Shown piece after piece: positions 38,003-50,058 of a DNA stretch of 64,000 bases. The DNA lies in assembly GCA_013396635.1 (NCBI GenBank), contig WBMW01000027.1, positions 432,841 through 496,840 on the forward strand, given 5' to 3'. Below the pieces are notes generated by a model. That model saw nothing but the letters and a program-made list of their open reading frames with translations, did not search any database and was not told where the DNA came from. How positions within the stretch are numbered: the first letter of the stretch is position 1; each line of letters starts with the position of its first letter. Made by a program: the position numbers and the translations under genes. This DNA comes from Penelope pileata (lineage: Eukaryota; Chordata; Aves; Galliformes; Cracidae).

Positions 38003-40169
38003 TGTGTACTTAAGGGTCATGATCTGCCTCTGGGAACAGTACAATGACTCTTACACTTATGACTTCCCCTTGTGAAAGTAGTCACCTTAATGCAGAAGGA
38101 AACTGCCTGCACAGGAACTGAACAAACTGAATGAAGAGTCAAGTTTTGTCTCTGGGATGATTCATATGCACTGGGTCCTATGTATGCATCCACGCCAGTT
38201 GTATCATTGGAATGTAGGACGTTGTCTCAATTGCTTTCTGATCGTGAAGAGCTCAAAACATGCTCCTGGGCATGTCCTTGAACTAGTAGGCAATTAGATA
38301 TATGTCTGCCATCTGTGAGTATGCCTGGAAATATTTTTAGTATGACACAACTGTTTAGATTTGGGATTCTGAGAATGAACTGTTTCCAGTATGTCTTCAA
38401 GTGCATTTTCTTTGTCATATCAAGTTTTAATTTGGTGCTACAGACATGCACAGAAGCAACTCTGTTCATGGGTGTGCAAGACAGTTGTTGAAGTGACTGT
38501 TCCCAAGATCATGCCTTGGATTTTTCAGACCCAGACAGGGATGAAACTTTTTCTCCAGTAAGCCTACTGTGTTGTCCTGGAACGTATTATAATACAGCAT
38601 GTCACAGGGCACCATCCTGAGGCAGTAATGGACTAGAGTCTGGAATTTCTGCCTGGGATTTACATCTGGAAATTAATATCTTGGTGACTGATTCTTTTTG
38701 TGTAATGTAAATCATATCTTATTTCTGATTCTTAATCTCAACATTGTTATAAGGCATGTTTTGTAGAGAGGAAAATTGTACAAGTCCAAGGGCACTTGGA
38801 TACAAGTTCTGGTAAGGTAGCTATGAGGCTCTGCTTACTTAACAGGCATTAGGGTTAGAGTGGTTTATTTTTTCCTTCCTGTGCAGTGGGTTGAAGCTTA
38901 TAATTTCTAACAGGTTAAAAGAGCCATCTGGAGCATGTGAAATATGTCATTACATGCCATATCTGTACCCTTTCTAGTATTTTAAATCTGTTCCAAACCA
39001 TCAGGCTTCTTTTCTTGGGATTTCCCTAGTTAGGATTTACTGTTGATTACATTGTGTAAACACATTGCACCACGTAACTCCCACCCAGGGGAAAAAAACC
39101 CTTGCAACCCTCACAGCATTTTAAATTGTAGAATTCATAATGATATTCCGTCAGAAAAAGCACAAAGACAAGGTTTCTGGAGCAATGAGCTCGGGTTACT
39201 ACTGAGACCCGCTGCAACAGCGATAGGGCAGTATGCTCATTGACTGATGCTCCGCTTCTGAAGAGAAGCTAGGAATATTTTTCTAGCTCATCCATAATTC
39301 TGAAGGGAGATGTAGTCTTGAAGATGAAATCCCAGACTTGCTAGCAAAATTCCTGCTCAGTGGCAGATTTTTTTTCTCCCATGCTACATGTTTTGCTGTA
39401 GATAACTTCTATACAGTTGCACACAAATTCCTGCAAAAGATATACACCTTTCCATGGAAATGTTAAAGATACGGCACAGTATGAAGATGAATGCTGAAGG
39501 GAAAAAGAAATCCAACATGTGGATAAGTAATGTATTCCTAGTACACAGACCACCAGCTTTGAGACCACTTTGTTATCCAAGCCACATTCTCCCAGTGGAG
39601 TTCCTGCTGTGCAAAAAGATTTTCAAGGAAAGCTCTGTGCAGCCTCAGCAAACTTCATCATTTTAGAATTGATGCTTATGTCTGAGTGCTTTGCAACTGA
39701 GAAAAAGCAGAAAACAAAGTCTCAGACATTTTGTTTACCTGGTACATTATGGTTAGTTTTACCCCTTTTCCTGCATTTTCGGTTGGGCAATCAGTTTCTT
39801 GGGAAGGTTTGTGAGTTTTTCAAAATGTGAAATCGTGTTGCTATTTATAACTGCTCTGGGTTGTGAAAGCAGACGATTTATTACAGAGGACAAAGGCTGA
39901 TGTAAACTGTGTGCAGATGATAGTGTTGGGTAGAGGCATAGTGGAAATGTCCTTTCTACTGCAACGTGTAGATTTCCAGATCTGCACAGGACACAGAGCA
40001 CTGAGAAAGGAAACAGTAAGAGCATGGAATGAAAAGAGCTACATATGCAATGCACACTGTGGATCACATTATCTCTTAGAAGTTACCAGTTCTGTAAGTG
40101 GCTATTGTGTGTACATGGGTCAGATATTAACAGCTAGGAGAACTCAGACATGCTCAGCTGTGGTTTAGC
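38003..40169. other. Intergenic spacer
   Basis: Nothing recognised. Open frames of 60-102 codons are without domains. Confidence 0.4.
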
Positions 40170-40243
40170 TGTTTGACTCTGTTCAGTAGGGAGAGGCAAT
40201 GGGTGACCTTCTGAGATCGTTTCCTGCCCTTATTTCTGTAATT
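40170..40243 (+). mobile_element. Possible ancient CR1/L3-type 3' end
   Basis: ATGGGTGACCTTCTGAGATC then GTTTCCTGCCCTTATTTCTG and TAATTCC follow the CR1/L3 3' UTR plan (ATGACCTcctGAGGTCCCTTCCagCC...ATTCTatgATTCC) with many changes. Only about 75 bp are alignable by eye, so the family is uncertain. Confidence 0.4.
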
Positions 40244-43200
40244 CCAAAAGCTACATGTAAATAGCACCTGTTGAACTTAAAAAGCCATCAGGTGAAAGAC
40301 AATGGCTGTGACAAAACCATTCATAGCTCAAATACTTGTCAAATACCACAGCAAAGCTAAAATAAAATCAATGGTGCAGAGCTACATTTTTTGAAAGAAA
40401 ACCTCAGTCTCACATTTTTTTCCTGTATTCATGAAAGATAATGGAATAAATGTAGACATGGATGCACTTACATAAAAGAGAAAATAAAAAGATACTTAAG
40501 TGAAATACTACTGTTTTGTCAGTTTAGCTAATTACCATTTCAATATGAACATGGACTATAAAAGCAGCACTGGTAATTCCTTCATTGCTTGGGTGCTCAA
40601 GCACTACAAAACAAGTATATCATGGGGCATTTATTACCTATTGCTTCTTATGTATCATTGTGGAAAACAGCAGTCACATTGAACTAAAATATGAGTAGAA
40701 GCACTGGCTACTATAATGTCCGTACAAAGCAATGATGTATGACATAGCAAGTAATTCTAGTCATTTGCTAACCTTCATGAGTCAATAAACCTTAAGATGA
40801 CAGGCACCCAGCAATACATCCCATGCCACATCTTCTAAAAACTGAGCAACACAGCAAATACATTTGCAAAATAAGGTGTCTTATGATATACGGCACAACT
40901 CTGATGCTGAAAAGGGCTTGACTGGAATAGTACCTGCATGGAAAATCCATAAATACTCATGTATATAGGAATATTTGACAAATCTGAATTAAGCTCCAAA
41001 GTGCAGTGAATGGTATTTATCCCCCTCTATGGATGCTCTTGCTCAGAATGAAAGTAGCTTAAATATCATTTCTTCCCTTAGGGCTAGATTCAGACAGGGA
41101 TTTAGGATTGTATAGCTGGAATTATTTCAAGACTTGTGTTTCAAGTGTAAGGAGCATTACCTGCTAGACAGGGATATCTTTCACTTGACAAGTAGAACTG
41201 AAAATATTTGGACTCCTTGCAATTTGTTTTACAAGTGTTAGCACTTGCCCTGGCTAAATTCCAAGCAGCAGTAAGAGTGGATTTAAGAAAGGGGAGAAAG
41301 GGAGTTGGAAGACATGAAGGATGTCCTCCTGTGAAGACTCTAGATACTCTGAATTCAATTATCTGCTTTTTTTTGGTCACCTTGGCATGTCAGAGTTTCT
41401 ATCTCCTTTCTTTAAAGAAAAGAGAGGGATTGGTGACTGGAGGATGGGGAATGATTGTTCTATTCAGAGGGCAATCCTGTGAAGACATCTTCAAGACTGT
41501 CAGGTGTTCAGAGGTTCTGTTGGTGGGGAAAAATAAGGACCTGAGAGAGTTGAGAGACTGGGCTGTGTGAAAGATATTGGAAGTGAAAAAAAACTTATTA
41601 ATGGAGCAGTGTGGCTAGACAAGTATATGGACTACATTAGGGATGGGGAGAAAAAGTCTGCAGAGGAGAAGAGGCTAAAGAAGTTGACAGGTGACTGCTT
41701 GAGGTCATAAATGATATTAGAGTTCTTCCAGCGGGAATGCTGGATCTGTCTCTTTCTCTGCCTTTTGCAGCTCTGGAACTAATTTTACGGATTAAATAAA
41801 GTATTTGTCGACTCAGTGTGTCTGGCGCTGAACTTGTAAATCCATCCTTTCTATTTCAGTCAGGCATGACTGGGTGAACAACCTCTATAAGTGAAAGAAG
41901 TGACATGAATAGCTCTTCCTTGAAATAAGGTCAATGTTATCCTCATGTGACTTCCAGCTGTGTGGAAGGAACAAGACCTCCATCAACTTTCTGCTGTTAG
42001 CAATGCTGGGTGTGGACATGTTTTGTCATAAGTCTCAGCTAATAATTAAAGAGTCACTACAGTTATCTCAGTTTTATCAAGAACCACTGTATTCTTCATA
42101 GAAATGTGTTTCAGCATCAAATTCACCTTGAGGTGAAAAAATATTTAAGTTATTACGGAGAAACTTTTGTGTTATGCCCAAAGCTCTGCTTTCATAGTGA
42201 ACATTTACTAAAAATGATTCTAGGATTCATATTCTGCTTGGCCTTTTTCATTGTCAATCTTAACCTTTTCTTGTGACATTAGAATGCACCTTGTAGAATT
42301 TTTGGTGTATCTAACCTCATAGATACTTGGCTGTGAGGTGCTGCGAGTCCAATGGTTATGGGAACCGTTTTCTGTAACTCCCAGATTATCTTCACATCCT
42401 CATATTGGACTCTTCTGCTGAGTTTACCAAGTTTGGGTCAAAGAAATCAAATGGAATACAGGTTGAAGTTGTTTGCTGATTTTGCAATAGTTGTTGATAA
42501 ATTGAAATGCAGGTGCTTTCATCGCAATCTGGCACAAGTAACAAAAGACTATTATTGATTATTATTTTTTTAATTTGTTTTGAATGAACTCTTTTTTGCC
42601 CATGCTGCACAAATACAGCTAAAATAATTATTTTCATGTTCTCTTTCTCAGTGATGGCTAGCTATTTCAGCACATTTCAGATCTTATATTCTAAAGGCAC
42701 AGAATTCTGGCCAAACTCATCAGTCACCTCAGTGATGTGGGAATATGACCAAAAAGCAATTTCTTATCCATTGAAAATAAGTCAGGAGATTAAAAAGGAT
42801 TGGACAAAGGCAGAAAGCCATTGACATGGATTGGAGAAAAAACTCTACATACAATAATTTATAAAATTAAGGTGCGACATGTTTGGTTTTAGGGAACTGT
42901 AGCAACATGGATCTTTTGTATCTCTTGTTTTATATACACTAGTTTATGCAAGATGGCTCCTTTGAAGATATGGGAATTAAATTTACATGCAGGGTCTGTT
43001 TTTCTGAAGAACCAGTGAATGTATTTTCCTTAAGGCCGGTGGTCTTTTTTAACACTGCTCTTTCTTCTGGTGTCAGATTATTTTTTAGTGATTGGAGAAA
43101 TTAAATACTGAGTTAATGCCTTTTTCTTTCTTACCCATGGCACTGCTCTGCTAAACAAATTGTTTGGCATATTTCAGGGTCCTGCCTCCAAGGTCCAATG

Positions 43201-44759
43201 CAGGGCAGTCAAAACCTGCACATCCTAACTGTACTTAGACTGGTCTGCCAGAAAAGAAACTGAGTCTGATCTCCAAATTTAACTTCACATCTAAACAATA
43301 CAACACACTGAAGCCATTAGCTCTTTAGTGCTAAACTTAGCAATGAGGAATTCCCTAGATGATTTTTGCATTCCAGGGCTGCTACCACACAAGTTTTGTT
43401 GGGGGTGTGAGGAAGACCCAAGATGCTTAACAAGCGCACAAACTGCCTGGTGAGCTAACATTCATTCTCCTTTAACATTACTAATTAGATCTTGAAAAAT
43501 TCAGTGGTTTCACTGATGTTGCTGCAGAGGTAACCACACTGGCAAGCAAGGAGGAAATAGTAACAGCACTTCTGTAAACGTAACAGATGAGATATCTTAA
43601 TCCTTCTCATGTCATAATTGAGTCTGACATTTCATAGTAAATGTTTTCATCCATTTCAAGGTGTTAGTATTTTTCTCCAAAAAAAGTCTCAGCAGAAACT
43701 AGCTGGACATTTCACACAGGCTCCATTTTGTTTTGTCGCCAGGGCCAAATGCTACCATATCAAAAGATGGATCTTTGATTAGCTGAAGGACGTCAGATCA
43801 TGGGTACTTTAGAGTAATATGGTTGCAAACCCTGCTCATAAAACTGAAAGCAAAGCCTAGCTCCACAGACTAGAGGGAAAGATCAATCTGTGATACAAGT
43901 ACAAAATAGTCATGTGGTAGTTTTCAAACATATTTGCAAGTCATGCTGGTGGCTTCTGCAAATTTGTTTCACTGTGTCATGACTCACTTGGCCTTGTCTG
44001 TTCTCTGTTGCCTTTCTCTTCTGTTTTCTTCCTCAAACACAGATCAAGGCTACAGTACGTATTTTCCAATGCCTTAGCTACAATTTGACTAAAGATATTT
44101 ACACTTATTAAAAAATAAAATAACCTTTTTTCTCAAACTTCCGGAAGAAATTGATTTAATAGCTGTATACTACCGGGTCAGCCTACTGGGAGTATCTTGT
44201 CTTCCCACAGGTATAGGAGAAGCCATCAAACTTTCAAAGTTGTGCTTCATGGCATTGTCCTTAGCTTGGGTCAAGACAGCGAACACTATCTGGAAAGTTT
44301 CTAACTCACGTTTATGTACATCAAATAGTGGAAAAATCTGTTTCTGCGTTTGATAAGTTATACCCCTTGCTGTGCCCCTTATTGCTAACGTGAAACTGAA
44401 GTTTTGGCTTCTGGCCATTGGGTTGTTTTATATGTTTGTATACCAAATCAAATAGTTTTCTTACTGTGAAGACTCCCTGTAAAGCAGGTCTTCCATCATT
44501 CCTGTCATTCTCTTCAGAAACCTTTCCATTTCTTTCCATTTCATTTTAAAACTACAGATGCTGTGCTGTTCTGCCCAAGGCTTGTCTACTGTTGTGGATG
44601 GTGGCTTCAGAGGTACCTCTGTTAACACATGCCGGATGCTAATGCTTTTGTCTCTCTACATCTACCCGGAAGTTAGCTAAAAATGCAGACTACTAGGGCA
44701 GAAGGTGATTGATTTTGCTCAATCCCAAAAAATATTGTTGGTGAAATAGCTGATTCTGA
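40244..44759. other. Intergenic spacer
   Basis: No gene recognised. A plus frame at 41208-41570 (120 codons) and overlapping minus frames at 44170-44539 were considered and not accepted as genes. Confidence 0.4.
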
Positions 44760-45540
44760 GCCCTCTGCCCTTTTTGTGTCCCAGCTCTTCTCTTCATGTG
44801 GCGTGCCTGGAAGTGCACCCTGTGTGGATAGCCAGTGTTCTCCACCTTACTTGGTGCTGTCACACCTCACAAGAAAGACCAGCAAAGTAGCTGTGGTGTA
44901 CATTAGGGTGCTAAGGGGCTGCCTGTGTGCCATGATCAGTGGGCGCAATGGACCTAGTCAAGTCCATCCCACTGCCTGAATTGGGAAGCCCCATTTCCAA
45001 GTGTTGGACACATCCCTGGGTTTGAGCATAGGTCCTGTCCTGAGCATGGGGGTCAGGGTCAGGCCCGAGGAGGCGAAGCAGGCTCAGGCACTGCCACAGG
45101 ATGACTGGATTCAGGCAAGTGGCAAATGTTAGAGGTTCAACTTAAAGCAGCTCCCATGCGTGTCAGCCCTTGCTGAGGTTCTTGGCAGCTTCTCCCTACA
45201 TTCACCGAAGGGACCCTGAGGCCCACAGCCAGACCCCTGGAAGTGGGGATGCTCTGGGGGCCCTGGCAGCACGCCAGCCCTCATCACCAGTGGGAACTTG
45301 AAGTTCAAACACCAACTTTTGCTTCATTTAATCCATTAATTTATTTGCCTGTCTCATTCCTGAGCCCATCATCACTCACATGAGCAAGGACTGAGCAGCT
45401 AAGCCCATTCCCTTTGTCCCCATCAGGGTCTACCCCACTGCAGTGAGGACACCGGTGTCTGTGCCCGGCGGCAGAGAACAGGGGTGAGAGGAAGCAGTGT
45501 TGCTGCTGGTGAGTGCCATGTTTGTGAGACAGACACACGA
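44760..45540. other. GC-rich, CpG-poor block
   Basis: About 780 bp markedly richer in G+C than its flanks, but with few CpGs. No dispersed repeat recognised and no splice or promoter signal stands out. It may be a local isochore patch or a decayed, methylated former CpG island. Confidence 0.35.
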
Positions 45541-48500
45541 CTCGGTGAATCAGCTGGTTATATTGGCTGGCAAGGAGAATAAACCGTCAGTGTCATTTCC
45601 TTGGAGCTGTGGAATTATAGTGAGAAAATGTATGTGGAGGCCGTAGTCCCCATTTGGACTTATTTCAAGTCTCTAATTGATCATGAGTGCTCATTTTTGT
45701 GTCATCCTCACCCACCCACCAGGAAGATAACAGAGTTATCTCACACGTAGCAGCAGATCACCGGAGATGCCTCTGTGCCTGCAGCCCCAGCTGGGGAAGT
45801 GCCTGGCAGCAGAGCATTCAGGCACTCAGGAAACATTTGGCAAAGCTGTCAGTAAGGACTCCTCCCGTCTCCAATCACCTCGCTGATGTTTGTGATGTTA
45901 ATCACAGTACTCGCTGTCCTTGTCTGTCCTGTCCTTTCCAGATTGGTGAAATGGCAGCGCTCTCTTCCTGCTCAGCATCAATAAGTGACAAATGGTCACA
46001 TAGGGCGTGGAACAGGTCTGTGGAAAGCTGACAGGCAAGTGGAAGCATCTCATAATATGGTTTAAGCTCAGCAAGAAAGTTATTAGACTACCTCTCCTAC
46101 CTAGTTTTTGGTATGTAAAGCTTGTGAAAGCAAAAGTGCTTTCACTAAGCCACAGAAGTGTCCCGAAGAGGCTGTCTGTTCACTCTTAGCAGATAGGTCT
46201 GTCATTTTGGATGAGAATGGGAGTGCAGCACTGACTAATTCTGAGTAGATGATAGCGATACAGTATCTCCTTGAGTCAGTGATTGCAAGGCTGCTCCCTG
46301 GTGTCTATCCGTTCTGTCTCTATTGTTCATCTCCTGTCTATTATTATGGTTATCACTTACAATAAAAGGACATTGATTTACAAAACAATTGAAATTTATT
46401 AAAGAGGTATTGTTGTGAGATGAAGAAGCCAATTGAGAGCTCCACAGGAGAAAAAGGTAACTCAGTGGAGCGAGATGCAGGTATTGGCCAGTGGCAGTGG
46501 CTCACATTGCCTTGAGCTTTGTAGCTCAGAGGCTGTATTTCCTGTGGTTGCCAGAGCATTCTGTATTCCCTACTATTGTTTCCAGTAGATCTGTTTTGTG
46601 TTTCATTGTCTGGATTGCTTCCAGGTGCATGTCTCTAACCTTTCTCTTCTCTTTCAGTACTTCTTTGCCATTCCTATAAGGATGACCATCCAGTCCAGCT
46701 CCTCATCATCCCTGTGGCAGCAGCAGATGTGCACAATAGCAGGACACGTCTGGAGGGATCCTTTCCTAACTTGCCACAGTTGAAACCATAGGATTTTTTC
46801 ACTTCTATTGGTGTTTTGTTTGCCTCTGGAGGTAAGCTTACAAAACATACACTCATTACTTTCTTTTTCCCCCATGGTTCAAACACTCACCAGAAATTTT
46901 GCAAGGATGTGGAGAAACATTGCGGAAATTTGTTCCTTGAGGTCACATATGAGCTGAAAAAAAAAAACCAGAGAACAGATAATTGTTCCTAGTCCTTTTA
47001 TTTCCCCACTTAAAAACATATATTTAAACCTTAATTAAAGTCTTGAAGCAAATGCTGCATTTAAGGCCTTGGGTGCTGAGTATTTTTTCTTCTTGCTGTG
47101 CACGATCAGCAGCTTGTAAAACTTCTCCTGGGAATACTGAAGTAAAGGGATAGAAAAGGAAAGCAAAGGAAGCATTGACTGAAGAAAGTTAACCTATTCC
47201 AGACAGAATCCTTGAGGGAGTATCTTTCAAGAAGAATCCCTAAGTGGTGGGACACAAGCTGAGAAAATATGCAGCCAATATCTTTTACAGCCTTCTGAGA
47301 AGTGCTGGTGGAATAATAAAGGAGTGTTTTCTTTTCTTGGCACATTGAGTTTTTTTTCTCTGTGCTATTTGAGCAACGTGTTAAGCAGCCTGCAAAATTC
47401 TGCCTTTAAATACAGGAGTGATAACAGGCTTCAGTGGTTGTAAGCCCTGGGATGGAGCATTACTACTTCCTGTGAGTTTCTACAGGTTTCTGGCAAGCTA
47501 CCTCATTGCTGCTGCTTCCCATTCTCTAAATCAAATATTACTGTAATATGTAGTGAGACAGACAGCGACAACCTGATATCTGCAGGGCACAATCCAGTAC
47601 TCAAATCTGTGTCTGAACAAAAAAAAGTGGGCTTCTGATGCATGAGACAAATCTGTGCATCTGTGACTGAGTCTGCAACAGCAAGATAAATAAACAAGTA
47701 ATTGTGCTCTAGTTCAAAACCACAGGTATTAGCTAAAAAAGAAGGTCATTGAATTTCTGTAAGCCATTCCAGATGCCTCCTTTTCCCTTAGTTACTATAC
47801 GTGTGTATCACGTTTCATACCACATATTCATTCATGAACAAATGAGTGTGTTTTGTGTGCACTTGTCATATAATTTACTCTTCTACTTTTCTATATGATG
47901 GCATTACAGTAAATTAGTTTAGTCATACTGACTGCATTACAAACACTGCATAATGCATTTCACATGGGTTTAATATGTTTCATTAGTTGAATTGAACTGT
48001 GTGCTTCACAAAGATCAACGAACTATCATGTACTATATCACTGAAATGAAAACGCTGCCATCCTCAAGTGCTGTCTTTTACTCTTGCATTCCGCCTATGC
48101 TTTTGGCATTAATAAATGTGCCTTCCTGGGTTATGAGGGTAGACGAGATCACTTGCTGGATCTTACTGAAGTACAAAAGAAGACTTCAGTGAGTTTGAGA
48201 AACCTTGTGATTCAGTTTCATTGAAACTGTATTTTTTTAGGTAGTGAATCAGAAAATCTTGACAGAGAGGAATGCAAGATGATTTGGAAGCATGCTAATG
48301 AGCATGGACACTTGCATTTTTACGCCTAACTACCCTCATCAGCTGGGAAGGTAGGGACGAGAGATGCTCACTTAAAATTTAAAAAAGTAAACATCACTCT
48401 GAATTCATGAAGTTTTTGTTTTTTTTTTTGCTCAGGAATTTAATAGAGATTCATGTGCGTGTCAGATGTTTAGCTGAGTTTCCTTTCTTGCAAAGCAATA

Positions 48501-49120
48501 AAAATTGAGGCATCTGTACGGGATTTTGAGCCCTGTCTCTACGTTAGGGTTGGACCTGGACCAACGCTGGGCCTTCAGACAATTCATCGTAATCATTCTT
48601 TGCCTCTCAGGCCAAGACAAGCCATGGCTTCCTCTCTGCATCTCAACAACCATGCAGCTCCCATTCTTTGACAGGGAATAGATGTGGGAGGATAGCAGCT
48701 CTCTTAATATCACCAGGGCTTTGGATGATGGATAGTAGCGTTCCAGGTCACAAGGCACGTGGCTATTGAGTGTGAGAAGACCTGCATTCGGCAGTCTGTA
48801 ACCATGTGAGTCTCCATTTCCGCTGGTCTGACGTGGCCCACTGGTAAAGGTTTGCACTTCTCCTGGAAAGGAGTATGCCAAGTTATCAGCAGGATGTGTC
48901 ACTGTCAGGCAGAGAGCACAGAGAACATGTATCTCTACAAGAGCAATGTGAATTCTTACAGTGTAACTCTTGCGCTTAGACCAACAGCTTTCTCAGCTGT
49001 GACCTTGCAAAACAAACTTACTTTCCCTGACCTCTGGGGCCTCACCTTTAAGGTCTTTTGAAAATCACTGAAAATAGATGCTGAAGCACAAAATAATATA
49101 TAGCCTAACTTTTATGCATT
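45541..49120. other. Intergenic spacer
   Basis: No gene recognised. The minus frame at 48462-48902 (146 codons) has no domain or splice context. The balanced-composition stretch at about 45541-46080 is repeat-free. Confidence 0.4.
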
Positions 49121-49137
49121 AAAAAAAAAAAAAAAAA
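49121..49137. repeat. Poly(A) tract
   Basis: 17-nt A run; no associated retrocopy seen. Confidence 0.9.
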
Positions 49138-49245
49138 GATGCACACACAGACTCCTATGTTCTTTGCTTCTTAGTGCATGAATTTGCTTTCATCTGCATA
49201 AAAATATGTTATTCAAATGAAGCAGGTTAATGAGATGATCCACTT

Positions 49246-49283
49246 ATCATAGAATCATAGAATATCCCAAATTGGACTCTGTA
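49246..49283 (-). mobile_element. CR1 3' tail fragment
   Basis: ATCATAGAATCATAGAATAT then CCCAAATTGGA matches the complement of the CR1 3' tail and first UTR bases for about 35 bp before homology is lost. Very short 3'-only insertion or decayed remainder. Confidence 0.6.
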
Positions 49284-49510
49284 AAATCAGCCTACCCTTA
49301 TTATTGATGCTGTAACCACTCCTGGTCACATCTTTAAAACATATACACTCAGATACCTTGTTGCTGAAATAGCAACTTACTGTTTAAGATGATCTATAAA
49401 ACCTCTATTTATCTTTTCTGTTTTTCACAGAGAAAGGCATGGGAGTTTTTAGCAGATACGCTGAGAAAAAAGAAAAAGAACATGAATTGATCTACTCTGT
49501 GATCAATATA
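49284..49510. other. Intergenic spacer
   Basis: Short AT-rich stretch between a CR1 tail and the mariner copy. Nothing recognised. Confidence 0.4.
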
Positions 49511-50058
49511 TGTAGGTTACTCCAAAAGTAATGCCTCCTATTTATTTCCATGCAAACTACGACAGACAAAAAGAGCACAATAACACTATTTGATAGAGCA
49601 AACTCTCAGCTACAAAACACTATTTCTAAACACAGTCACTGCCACTAGCTGTGCATTTTCACTAGCAATGGACAAAAGCCTGCATGCTACACTCATAAAA
49701 ATCTGCACCAGCGGAGGTGACCACTGTCGCTGTTGCCACTGCTGAAACACACCACCACCGCCTCACTGTGCTCACATCCACTGTTTGGTCTCCATAAACG
49801 TTCAGCAAGCATTGATTAATGTCAATGGGTGCCATTTTTTCCTCATGCAGGAATTCAATTCCGCACCTTTGCTCCATACACACTTCCACGTCAGATGCCA
49901 TTGTGTCAGAGTGCCCCTCTGCTGCTGCCTGTCACACGGCAACAAAATGTAATGGAATATTGGTGGGAAAGTTCAACCTCTACTGCCATCCCACCAACAT
50001 CTGATGTCATGGGCCAATGCTACAAAAATAGGAGGCATTACTTTCGGATCAGCCCTCA
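49511..50058 (-). mobile_element. Galluhop/Mariner1_GG-type mariner, internally deleted
   Basis: A 548-bp mariner remnant flanked by TA on both sides (49509-49510 and 50059-50060), as expected for the Tc1/mariner TA target-site duplication. The terminal inverted repeats are of the AAAGTAATGCCTCCTATTT type. The left end reads TGTAGGTTACTCCAAAAGT; the right end is the complement of TGAGGGCTGATCCGAAAGT. The minus strand from 49901 encodes the N-terminal helix-turn-helix part of a mariner transposase, including LLNVYGDQTVDVSTVRRW, then a frameshift. After about 75 codons the sequence jumps to the element's 3' end, so the catalytic DD34D domain is absent. It cannot move itself, but intact ends could be acted on by a full-length transposase elsewhere. 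Confidence 0.88.

Noticed and set aside
44170..44539. Overlapping minus-strand open frames that together look mildly protein-like
   Set aside because: They would need a frameshift to join and show no motif I can name. They could be a decayed pseudogene, but the evidence is too thin to list.
48462..48902. 146-codon minus-strand open frame
   Set aside because: No domain or homologue recognised, and no exon structure.
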